From Oryzias latipes (lineage: Eukaryota; Chordata; Actinopteri; Beloniformes; Adrianichthyidae), in assembly GCF_002234675.1 (NCBI RefSeq), contig NC_019862.2, positions 31,316,389 through 31,380,388 of the forward strand: a stretch of DNA of 64,000 nt. The letters are read 5' to 3'. The first letter of the stretch is position 1; each line of letters opens with the position of its first letter. The notes below the pieces were generated by a model. The model had not been told where the DNA came from and made no database searches. It was given only the letters and a program-made list of their open reading frames with translations. The position numbers were made by a program, and so were the translations under genes. Shown here in pieces: positions 1-10,235 of the stretch.

Positions 1-1735
1 TAACGGTTTATACATTCTTCACCTTTTTCAATAAAGTAAATTTTGCGAAAACGTGTAGATTTACCTCGTCTTCATAATGTAGTTTTTCTGCTAGTCCTGC
101 GATCAGACTTCAAGGGTTTCTATGGGAAACCTTTGATCACTTCTCCTTCTCTCCCGCCTGCGCGCGCGCGGCTTTCACTGCCGAGCACCACGCGGCACGC
201 GCTCACTACTTTTTTTTTTCAAACTTTATTGAATGTAACAATTCAATACAAAACAATGTTAAACAGCAACAACGAAGGCACAAGCCAGTGGGTTATTATT
301 ACATTTGATTATAAATCCGACACCGTCACTGAAGAGAGACTGAAGCATGTCAGAGATGTGGAAGACATGGCAGGAATAGAAAGGAATATGTTAGATGGAG
401 TAGTGGGTATAATTAGTAGTATGGACAGCAAGATATTTAATGAATGCATTGAAGATGAAACTGTATGCACTAAGCTTTAAGCTGAATGTCAAAGAATTAA
501 AGGCAACTCCAAATACCTGAATCTCAGACTCTAATGCAGTAGAATGTTAAACTACTTAATTTAGTTTTTCTTTACAACACTGTAAGCAGTAAGTATTTCT
601 AGTTAGCTGAATGATCTCAGTTAGACCTGCACAATATGAGGAAAACTCGCGATATGCGATATCAGAGATTAAAATTGCGATAACGATATAATTTGCGGTA
701 TATAAACAAACAGCAAAATAACCAAATAACCATTCCCAGTTTAAAAATTATACTCCAAATGACCCACGTTGACATAGGTTACAAACATCTAACATAACAG
801 GGCTCCATCTGATTGGTCAACAATGTGAAGGCGTCCATCCGATTGGTCAAATGCATTAAGGGATTTATTTGATTCGTTAAATGGTTCAAGCTGCCATTAG
901 ATTGTTTTAACACATTTAAGGTTTATGATTTATTGCGATATTTGCCGTTAAAAGCACCATGAAAACTTCTGAACTAGTGTTAACTACTACACTGCAGTGC
1001 TCTCTTCAAAACATCTGAAACAGACTAGAGCAGATTTAAATTTGATATGGTCTATTTTCAGTCATTGAAAAGTGTAGAAATAAGTGATGTCACCAGAATG
1101 CACCAAATTGCACCATATTAAAAGTTTCCGGGGGGGCATGCCCCCGGACCCCCCTAAAGTTGCAAGCACCTGCGGAGCGGCGGGTCCCGCTATGCGCGGT
1201 GTCGGGCCAGTAACTTTCAGGCAGGGCCAGTAAGTTTCAAAAACTACTGGCCCTGTGGGCCAGTGCAAATTTCTGGGCTATGTCAACCCCTGGAAATATA
1301 TCCAAACAATTCTGCAGAAACTAAGGTCATCGTCGACTGGAACCAAAGTATTTGGTTCTGTAATTTAAAGATATCTGCTACAGCGGCCGATTAAAAAATG
1401 GTTTCAAACAAAAATCTGGAATCGGAAAGGATGAGAAATCTGATGATGTTCAAAACTCTGAAGACGCCGTTTTTCCCGCACGCAGATCACGGGATAGGAT
1501 TTGATCAACTGTTTGGGCATTAATACAGAAATGCATTTTCCACCAGTTACAGTTTTCCAGACCTGAGGGCGTCTCATCTGCAGGAACATTACAAAAAAAA
1601 GTGATTTATTTTGTGAAATGAAAAAGCAAAATAACAGCAGCTAAACCGCTAAAAAGGAACAAAGGAATCAGATTAAAACTGAACGGATGACAAAGGGCAG
1701 ATTTTGAAGGATTAAGGGTGAAAATCTCATTGCAG
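1..1735. other. rnf11 intron 1 sequence (inferred), decayed repeats
   Basis: No coding exon is recognisable. About 625-1,000 resembles a hAT-type fragment (text like 'gacctgcacaatatgagg' near 626, and a gcgatat motif at both ends). About 1,125-1,160 holds a GC-rich palindrome, GGGGGCATGCCCCC, followed by a run of C, within what looks like another transposon end. An open frame at 43-480 shows no domain I know and is judged fortuitous. Confidence 0.4.
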
Positions 1736-1991
1736 GATTGGACACAATTACTAAAATGACACATAGTGAGTGTAAAAAACTAACTAACTAATGCACAATC
1801 CTCAAAAATTCTAGAAAAAATATTTAATGATAAATTGGTTACATTTATTGATAAATATAACATTATAAATGAAAACCAATATGGTTTTAGAGAAAACCGA
1901 TCAACCTCATTGGCTGTCATTGATGCTGTGGACCAGGGCTGCTCATTACGTCGATCGGGATCGACCGATCGATCTTCAACGACATGAGGGC

Positions 1992-2570
1992 ACCGTATTT
2001 TCCGGACTATAAGTCGCACCGGAGTATAAGTCGCACCAGCTCAAAAATGCATTATAAAGTAGAAAAAAACACAGATAAGTCGCACTGGACTATAAGTCGC
2101 ATTTTAACTTTCACAACCTTATATGACACAATCATAGCAGACTGTTTATCTAATAATTTCACAGTAATTTTTTCTCAAACTTATTTATTTATTCCTTTCA
2201 TGAAGCATCATTGTCCAACTAATTCTCTGTTTTCATCCTGTTTTTGTAGAAACAGTTGTCATTTTATTGCATTTCTGAATCTATGAAATCATTGGAAAAT
2301 AGAATATTATGTTGTTAGCCTTCAAGATCTTACTGTAAAAAAAAAGTTTGCTGATTCTCTGAGTCACTTAACATACTCTTAACACTTAACATACCTCATA
2401 CATCAAATTGACCCAGTAACATCATCTCTGTTCCTCACAAATGAACATAACAGGAGGGTTAACGATGTATTTATTTCAATTTATTTCTAATATAAGTCGC
2501 TGCGGAGTATAAGTCGCACCCCTTGCCAAACTATGAAAAAAAGGGCGACTTATAGTCCGGAAAATACGGT
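1992..2570. mobile_element. 579-bp MITE with perfect 26-bp terminal inverted repeats
   Basis: The two ends (1,992-2,017 and 2,545-2,570) are exact reverse complements over 26 bases and include CGGACTATAAGTCGC. Just inside each end the motif TATAAGTCGCAC or close variants recur (about 2,027, 2,076, 2,091, 2,491, 2,508), giving subterminal repeats such as a transposase would bind. No target-site duplication is clear and there is no coding capacity. I know this terminal sequence as common in fish genomes but cannot name its superfamily. Confidence 0.8.
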
Positions 2571-2819
2571 AAATCGCAGGCCAGCAAAGATAAATAACAA
2601 AAAAAATGTACTTCTAAAAAAATCCACAGGCCAATCAAAATCCTCACGAGAAGTACGGGACTTGATTGACATGCAGAACGGCCAATTGGACATCTTCTAA
2701 TACATACGTCACTGCACATGCGTGTTTACATTCACTGAGCCCAAATTCTGTCTGTCATCAGAAAGTCGCTTTCTGTCCTGCGGCACGTCAAGTCCCCGGC
2801 AGAAGACCACAGCGAACAA

Positions 2820-2857
2820 CCACACACGCACGCAGACACACGCACACATGCACACAC

Positions 2858-2900
<43 letters not shown>
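2820..2900. repeat. (CA)n microsatellite
   Basis: An imperfect CA/CG-interrupted tract becomes pure (CA)19 at 2,863-2,900. It lies inside the right part of the hAT insertion. Several open frames across it (HTHTHT or CVCVCV) are artefacts of the repeat. Confidence 0.95.
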
Positions 2901-2902
<2 letters not shown>

Positions 2903-4660
2903 TAGATCTTCAAGACATTGTCGACTCAAAAGTAGCTCACATGCCGAAAAAGTGTGAGCACCTCTGCTGTGGACGAAATATGCAGTTGGAATATTTAATG
3001 GTTTAAAAACGCATTTGACTCTCAATCATCCTACTTGACAAACTGGAAGTGTCTGGGATAAGAGGACTAGCACTAACTTGAGTCAAAAGCTATCTAACAG
3101 GAAGAAAACAATTTGTCAAGAATTGATGAATTTACATCAGAAACCGTAGAGATATGTTGTGGTGTCCCACACGGATCAATCATGGGACCTCTACTATTCA
3201 ATATTTACATAAATATATATTCAATGTTTCAAAGCTTATGAAACTCATTATTTGCTGATGACACAAACATATTCTATTCTACAGACAACCATAGGGAACT
3301 TATCAATGAGGAAAACACGGAGTTAAACAAAATAAATCAGGGATAGATTACAACAAAGTATCTTTGAACCTAGATAAAACCAAAGTGGTGTTTTTGGTAA
3401 CTACTTCAATACCAAGCTCTTCATTAAAATAATTAATACAATTAAAATTTCTGTGTTACAGAAATCAAATTCTAAAGGGGGTTTTAATCGATGACAAACT
3501 AAGTTGGAAGCCTCACATCAGACACATTTCTGAAAATGAAAATGAAAAGAAATAACTCGACACATACTAAAGTCTCAAAAAGTATTTCAATCATAAATAA
3601 ATCTAAACATTTATTAGAATACAACAGTAAATATTTATTGTACTGCTCCTTAATATTACCATATTTGACAAACTGTATAGACATTTGAGGGAATAATTCT
3701 AAAAGTTCACTACATCCTCTCTGTTGATCAGAATTGTACATAAAGCCGGATATCTTGATCACACAAACTATTTACTTTAAAACCGCATGAGCTTGTGGAT
3801 TTTTACACCAAAAACTTCCATACAGTCAGTGGGAAATCGTTACCATTCAATATCCAGAAACAGTTCTTAGAAAACGAAGGTTAAAAACTGAGGGGATGTA
3901 GAAACTTCCAGATCAAACTGAAAAGAACCACAAAGAAAAGTTTCTGTGTGTCGGTGTGTGAAACTAAACTCTGGACGGGTTCAGTGATGAGCTCAATGTC
4001 CAAATATTCAAGAAAAGATATAAAGAAACTCTGATTTCACATCAATAAGTGTTTGGATAATTCCAAATTATTTCCAAAAATGTGTGAACTTGATTGTGGT
4101 GAAATAATCAAAGCTCTTTTAATGACAATCAATGAGTGTTACATTGTAATGTGTAATAATGATGACAGAAATGTTTGAATTATGATCAATAACTATTGAT
4201 TTTCTTTACTTGATCTGCAATGTGTATCAATAATTACTGGTTCATTGTGATCATGTGTTCTAATGATAATCAAAGATTATTACATAACGGTTACAGTTTA
4301 CTGAAATCAGGAATGAATATTTTCTGAAGATAATCAATCATTTTGTTACTTGAAAATAATCTATTGGATCAGAACCGGATTATAAAAACTGTCAAACTAT
4401 CAAATGATGAACTCAGTAAAGTGGGATTATATAAACTCACTTCTTCCTGCTCCTTTTCAAGTAATAAATCAAAATCTACTTGACTTTAGTTAATGATCAC
4501 TGTTTTTAATTAAACAAAATGTGATTTAAGTGACTTTTTTGTTTTTTTTCTGTATTCTTTAACTATACATTTCAACATTTCTGTATTGAGTTTGATAAAT
4601 CTGTGTAAATTCTTTACTGCTTTGACTACAATGCTTGAAATCAATCAAATCAATGCTTTC

Positions 4661-5490
4661 TATGATTTTCACCGTGTGTAGTCCTGACACTGCATCTTTT
4701 GTTGTATTCCATTTGTGTTTTTATGATTGATTGTACTACAAGTCCCATAAATTCTAACTACAGTAAATCCAGGGGTGGATGTTTGATGAATGAGCTCAAG
4801 TTTTGAAAACCTTCATATAATTTATTTGGAATTAATCACCACAGTTTATAGTAACCTAGGCGACTGTCTTTAGTAACACATTACTTCTACATTATTGCTA
4901 CACATACTTACCGGTAATTCACAGGGGAAATATGATGTGAAATCACCTCAAAACAAAAGATTTAAACTCGTTTAAAAAACAATTTAAAAAGCATGTCTAT
5001 TTTAATGTTTAAAATATAAATGACATCTTCTAGATTTATCCAACTTTGTATTTTTGCAAACACATCCATACTGGGAAAATATGTGTTTTCTAAAAAACTA
5101 AATGGAAAAAAAAAGAAGAGCCAAATCTGTGGTGTTTTGTTTGTTTCAACTGTTGCAATCTATTCACTCACGTCTAGTCACTTTGTGGTTTATGGCCACA
5201 CCCACAGTGACTACAATCACTTCTTGGTGGAGTGTTTCCTCTTTTGTCTGGAGGTGCAGGCTTTACTTGAAATGCATCTGTTCGCTTTAGGGTTAAATGC
5301 AGTTTAAAAATGAGACTGTCGAAAAATCAAACAATTGAATCATTTACATACGGTGGACCACAACTTTATAGCATTTTATTCCTGCCATCATCCCCAAAGT
5401 AGACTTTAGTCCATTTGCTTTTGTAATTTTTATCAATACTATACATTAGCGAAAGTAAATATCAGCCATCATAACTGGATTATCTGTTGA
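4661..5490. other. Unannotated AT-rich sequence in rnf11 intron 1 (inferred)
   Basis: No gene or clear element is seen. An open frame at 5,020-5,307 has no recognisable domain and no splice support. Confidence 0.4.
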
Positions 5491-5499
5491 TGGTCTTCT

Positions 5500-5934
5500 A
5501 ATCATTCAGAGTCAATGTTTTGGAGTGGGCATCACAGAGCTCAGATCTTAATCCTATTGAACATTTATGGTCAGAGCTGAAAAGGCGACCTATGACCGTG
5601 GCTCAGTGTCATCAGTTCTGTCAGGACGAATGCGCCATAATTCCTACAAAATCTTATGAGGAGCTTGTGGAAGGAAATTCAAGACCTTTGGATCAAGTAC
5701 TGCAGTTTAAAAGGCAATAGTAGCAAATAATGAAATGTATGTAAAGTTTTGACTTTAAGGAAAAGTAATAAGAACGTGTATAAAAAACCCTAGTGTCATT
5801 ATTTTGCAAATACAAATAATGTTGTTAATTGTAATTGATCTAAAACAGAAGTTTACTTTTAATTTATGTCTGATGGTGAGAAACAAAAGCATATGTGTTT
5901 TTATGTGGTGTATATAAACTTGTAGTTTCAACTG
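5500..5934 (+). mobile_element. 3' fragment of a Tc1-like transposon
   Basis: The frame 5,520-5,720 encodes the C-terminal end of a Tc1/mariner transposase: SSDLNPIEHLWSELKRR, the typical DxNPIExxWxxxK block containing the last catalytic acid. About 210 bases follow, ending in TTTCAACTG next to TA (5,935-5,936), as expected for a Tc1 right terminal repeat and its TA target. The 5' part, including the DNA-binding domain and the first two catalytic residues, is missing. It is unrelated in detail to the complete element at 39 kb. Confidence 0.8.
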
Positions 5935-5936
5935 TA

Positions 5937-8250
5937 GCTTTACAGGATGTGCTTACTGCATGAATTACCACATGAAACTGACACACTAAATGCTAATTTT
6001 CTCATTAAATAAATAGACTAGATGAGCTCTAAACGTAGAAATAAACAGTGAATTTGAACCTTTTCATAAATGTTCAATTACAGCAGTAGCTGAGAACTAA
6101 AAAATATGCACATTTAAAAGTAATTCTGGCAGATTATCCCCCTGACCGGCAGCACAATGATTGTTTAAGAGGAGCGCTCCCCTCTGCTACAGGGAGCTTT
6201 TGTCTCCATATTTGGACAAAAAAGTAGGTAATGTGTCAGAGGCAGCACACAACAAGGATCACTGCAACGAACAGGAACTCACATTATTCAACAGAAGCAA
6301 TCAGAGTATTTTTTAGAACAGTTATGTATTCGGTCATAATCAGATTCTGACTGTTTTATCACAAACATGTGTACCCCTGTAACATTTTATGTTAACAAAA
6401 AACAACCCCAAAGTGGTATTTTTAACTGTTCATGCGTTTGAGTATTCCTCTAAAAACCAGCTCTCTGATCACCCGCCCCTCCCAATCCACGAAAACAAGG
6501 GGGTTCTCACATTGTGATGTCACAAAGTGGGGAAACGCCCCTTCCAGGAAGAGTTTGCACTGTCAGGACCGCCCCCAGACTAACACACACGCCCACTTTC
6601 TCAGTGGAGCTAGCAGTGATCGGCTAAATGCTTTTGTTTTATATGCACAATATGAACAACCATCTTTGTTAAAGTTCGAATGTTGTTTGTTTTTGTGGGC
6701 GAGACGCAGACATGCTGCTGAGGCCAGCCCTAGGTTGACGTCATAATGACAGAAAGGCGGAGCCTACGAGATCAAGTCGTTTTACTTCCGGGGAGGAAAA
6801 TAACCAACTTTCATTAAAACATCATTCTTTTGTGTGCCAAATAGGGAAAGGCTGATAAAATCAATCTGAATCGATCCAAGCTTAATAAAGCAATAATTGA
6901 TCCCTCCATAAAAGTAGAGATCTGCCTTTTATGCCTTTCCTTTTTTATGCCTTCTACTTAAAGCATAACGGCACCAAAGTCAGCTAGCTAGATGCTAATG
7001 TGTAATGGAATTTCCCGTAGGATGGCTAATGCTAAGGCTCATTCGACGTAAACATACATTGCTGACTGAATGAGCTTTATATGCTCACAGGCTCTTGTAA
7101 GGAAACATTATTTTAAAAGTAACCATTTGTGCTAAACCACCGGGCCGATCAATTGGCACCAGGCAGAGGAAGAAATAATTATGCCAGTTTTCTTCTATTG
7201 AGTCTTGACAATCTTTTATTTTGAAAAACAACCAGATTCCCTCAGCTCCACCTTCGATCAATAAAGCTGTAAAGTTTGGTCAGGGGAGCAAAATGACTAC
7301 GTTTGATTGTTCTTTTATTATGAAAATTCCTGGTTTTGAAAATCGACAGGTTTCTCTCGGTTATTTTTCCGTCACTTTAGCGCTAAAAGTAGTCTGGCAG
7401 CGTGCTACACGAGAAAAGTTGTATGTGGAATGTTTCTATGTAAATGTATAAGGGATAAGTGCAGGGATGGAAGAAGAGATGGAAGAAGAGGCTACGACTC
7501 AAAGACAAACAACCAGTAGTCTACCAGGTGATTCCCACATACTGAGCCTGTTTGCATAACATTAACAGGCGGTATATGTTACCAGAGATTGATGTTTCAC
7601 TGGTGTTATTATCAGGAGAGGCAGACCATAATGATCTGCACATTTTTGTTGGAGGTTCTCTGTTTGAGAAACTGTGTAACGCTGCACGGTGTTAACAACC
7701 TGATTGGCTTATTCTTTCACTAATACATTTTACAGTATGTGAACTGTAGCAAAATAAAATGAATATTTTCAAAACAGATATAGATTATTATTGTATTTCT
7801 ATAAAAATATATCCAAATGTGAATCGAATTGACTTAGTGAAGTTGAAAGAATCTATTCAATCCAGGCTCTGGTAAATCGAATCAATCGAGGAAATTGTTG
7901 ATTACACCAGCTCTAGTGCCAAAGGTAAAAATATTTACCTAAATGTTCTTAATCCTTTTATAGGAAACATTATCCATACATGGATATTGTTTCCTATAAA
8001 AGGCTTAAGAATAGAATGACATGGGCTCTTTAAAACTGTAGAATAAAACATGAAGACGATTGTCTGCTTGCCTTCAGGTCTCTCAAAAACACACAAAGAT
8101 CCCAGCTAACGTTTTTACCAGTTTACATTTCAGATGAACATTTCCTTATAATTTTGTAAAAACAAATAAAGGTTGACATTAAGGGTGACAGTGTTTAAAA
8201 ATCAGTTTCAGACAAAGTCACAGTGGGTGATGGAAGTCCCAATAAATGTC
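5937..8250. other. Repeat-rich intronic sequence with a hairpin at 7,946-8,011
   Basis: No exon is recognisable. About 6,440-6,780 is less AT-rich, with an open frame that I judge non-coding; it may be an old repeat ('gtgatgtcacaaagtgggg'). About 6,975-7,045 has GCTAGC/GCTAATG-type short repeats. A near-perfect inverted repeat with 31-base arms is at 7,946-8,011 (see findings). Confidence 0.4.
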
Positions 8251-8254
8251 ATCA

Positions 8255-8563
8255 ATAATAATAATACTATTAATAGACTAGATTTATCTGTCCTTTTCCA
8301 GACGCTCAAAGTTCTTCCAATGTGTCCATTCTTCATTCATACTTGGTGATGGAAGAGGCGTGGCTGCCAGTTGGCGCCTACGCTCCCTCTGAGCATCACT
8401 GGGACATTCAGACACATTCACACCAGTGGAGCCACACTGGAGGCAGGGAGGGTGAAGTGTCTTGCCCAAGAATACAATGACAGTTGACTGGGGGGAGCAG
8501 GGATCAAACCGCCGACCCTTTGATCATTGGACGACCTGCTCAACCAGCTGAGCCACTACGGGC
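8255..8563 (-). mobile_element. tRNA-derived SINE
   Basis: Read on the minus strand, the head resembles a tRNA gene with an A-box-like GTGGCTCAGCTGG and a B-box-like GGTTTGATCCC. A unique body follows (GGGCAAGACACTTCACCC) and a tail with CGTCTGGAAAAGG and TATTATTATT. This head-body-simple-repeat-tail design is that of a fish SINE. It is not a functional tRNA, since the cloverleaf is not intact. Confidence 0.75.
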
Positions 8564-8676
8564 CCAAAATCTGGTGCAAACACAAAACGTCTTTGAAAAA
8601 AATCCTAACCTTACTCTACATTTTCATCAACTAAAAACAATTACCTGCCCGCCCATGTGTGGAAGTGTCCTTGGGC

Positions 8677-9270
8677 TAGAGGTAAAATCTTAAGCCCGAG
8701 TCAGAACCCGACCCGACCCGAAATTCGCGTCGGGTCGGGGACTAAAATGATAATCATTACGTTCGGGTCGGGTCGGGCTTCTCTCTAAGTGTGACTTTTT
8801 TAATAAATAAATGTTTATAAAAATGTATACTAAAACGGTGTGGATACTAAACTAAGGAATACTTGTTATAAATAAATAATTTGGTTAAAACAGAGAAGGC
8901 ACTGTAAGGTCATTGCTATATAACTACTAAACAGGAAGTGCAGACGCAGTATTTCTCCGCGTAATGAAGCGAGTCCGCATCAAGATCTCTCTTTCACTCA
9001 CTTCGTCTGGCCTCTTATTCTGTGTTCCAACGTTATTTCGTTGTGCAAATGCATTTATCATGATCATAAAGATATGTAGATATTTTAACCTTAAGAAATC
9101 TTGTTTTTTTTTTCTGACAAAAATACTATGGGATAAATTGAAATTTCGGGTTTGCTTCGAGCTTGGGCCTGCAAATCAAGTTAATTGGTTGGGCTGGGTT
9201 GGGCTTTAATGCCCGCGGGCCTGGGTCGGGTCGGGCTGGGCTGGATTTTTTAGGCCCGATCTTACCTCTA
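8677..9270. mobile_element. hAT-like MITE with GGGTCGGGTC subterminal repeats
   Basis: The ends TAGAGGTAA (left) and TTACCTCTA (right) are inverted repeats. Inside each lies a GC-rich block of CCCGACCCGACCC on the left and GGGTCGGGTCGGG on the right. The flanking octamers (CCTTGGGC and CCTAAGAC) match at 5 of 8 positions, a weak sign of an old 8-bp duplication. It has no transposase. The open frame at 8,964-9,209 is fortuitous. Confidence 0.7.
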
Positions 9271-9326
9271 CCTAAGACGCTAAACCCCACATTACTCCTG
9301 GTGATTATAGGTTGGCGCCAATTTTA

Positions 9327-10232
9327 AGGCCGTGTCACACAGCCACTGCATACATTTTGGACGTATGAAATATCAGTCTTATACATGTGTGATATACGTC
9401 ATTCATAAGTGTTTCTTGGGTTTGTTGATGTGCGCATTTGTCCGTTGAGGGTTTCGCCCGACGGTTCTTTACGTGAATTTGGTTTTGAGCTGTTCAAAAT
9501 TTTTGGTCAGCTGAGAATTACACAGTTTATTCGTATTTTATGTAGTTTATACGAAATTATTATCTAAATATTACGCAATTGTGCGTGATTTTTGTGGGAT
9601 GCATACACAAATTTGTGTCTTTCCATGACCGTTTCACATTTGTCTAATAGACTTTTCATGCATGAACCACTTTTCAAATTTTAACTTTTATATTGCGTAT
9701 ACAGCATTCATATTAATTCATATTAAGTAATTGACGCACAAATCACTAATTGATAGATAATAACAGCGCAATAATGATGCACGGTTCATGTTCTAAGTTG
9801 ATTTACGTGTTCTTTGCGTAATCTCAGCGGCTGGGTAGCTCGGTTGGTAAGGTGAGAGGCTACCATGCAGGAATCCAAGGTTCGATTGGAATGAATGGTA
9901 CTGGGGCAATTACCACATCAATATATATTACTATATATTGGCGAGCAATTAACATTACCTAGTGGGCCTGCCCCCGCTCGGGGTTTGGGAGACCCCTGCC
10001 CCAGGGGATGGGTCAAATGTGGAGAAGAAATTCCCCATTGTGGGATAAATAAAGTATCAGAATTAATAATAATAATTTATTCGTATCTCTTCAGTGGTTC
10101 ACTCGTGATACAAATTACAAATTTCATGTGAAGACCAAAACTTTTATCATTTTTTTCTACATATATTCACGTATGACCAATTTTCATCCGTGCAATACGA
10201 GCAAAATGTACATAGTGGCTGTGGCACGGCCT
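9327..10232. mobile_element. PIF/Harbinger-like non-autonomous transposon
   Basis: The ends are inverted repeats beginning AGGCCGTGYCAC and continuing imperfectly through AGCCACT and ACATTTTG. Both sides carry TTA (9,324-9,326; 10,233-10,235), which fits the 3-bp TWA target duplication of PIF/Harbinger elements. The element carries a tRNA-type SINE in its right half. The superfamily call rests only on the ends and the target duplication. Confidence 0.65.
9828..10077 (+). mobile_element. tRNA-derived SINE nested in the Harbinger-like element
   Basis: The head GGCTGGGTAGCTCGGTTGG holds an A box and AAGGTTCGATTGG a B box for RNA polymerase III. The body ends in GTGGGATAAATAAAGTAT, a LINE-derived tail common in fish SINEs, then an AAT simple repeat. 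It differs from the SINE at 8.3 kb. Confidence 0.8.
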
Positions 10233-10235
10233 TTA

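Larger units (their letters stand above)
1934..2966. mobile_element. hAT-type DNA transposon (non-autonomous) inside the LINE
   Basis: The left end reads CAGGGCTGCTCA and the right end is its imperfect reverse complement, TGAGCACCTCTG. The element is flanked by a perfect 8-bp duplication CTGTGGAC at 1,926-1,933 and 2,967-2,974. An 8-bp duplication is the hallmark of hAT transposition. Removing it rejoins the LINE reading frame (IDAVD then EICSWN). It holds no transposase, but does hold another element (1,992-2,570) and a CA microsatellite. Confidence 0.85.
1740..4660 (+). mobile_element. Decayed non-LTR retrotransposon (LINE), split by a hAT insertion
   Basis: Conceptual translation around 1,800-1,925 gives a reverse-transcriptase stretch containing NENQYGFRENRSTSLAVIDA. 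After the inserted DNA the match resumes at 2,975 and includes KSYLTGRKQFVK (about 3,090), WCPT/PHGSIMGPLLFNIYIN (about 3,160-3,210) and the catalytic motif LFADDTNIFYS (3,247-3,280). The order palm, FADD, then the downstream 'LSWKPHI' block (about 3,500) is that of CR1/L2/Rex-type RTs. Frames shift and stops abound, so it is dead. The 3' end is uncertain, about 4,660. The 5' end is truncated near 1,740. Confidence 0.8.

Noticed and set aside
43..480. 145-codon open frame at the start of the window
   Set aside because: No domain, low-complexity start, no splice or conservation evidence; it lies in a repeat-rich intron.
7946..8011. Possible microRNA precursor
   Set aside because: The loop is only 4 bases, the stem lacks the usual mismatches, and no known seed was recognised; kept only as a structural finding.
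8255..8563. Possible tRNA gene
   Set aside because: The A and B boxes are present but the acceptor stem and anticodon arm are not intact, and a SINE body and simple-repeat tail follow.
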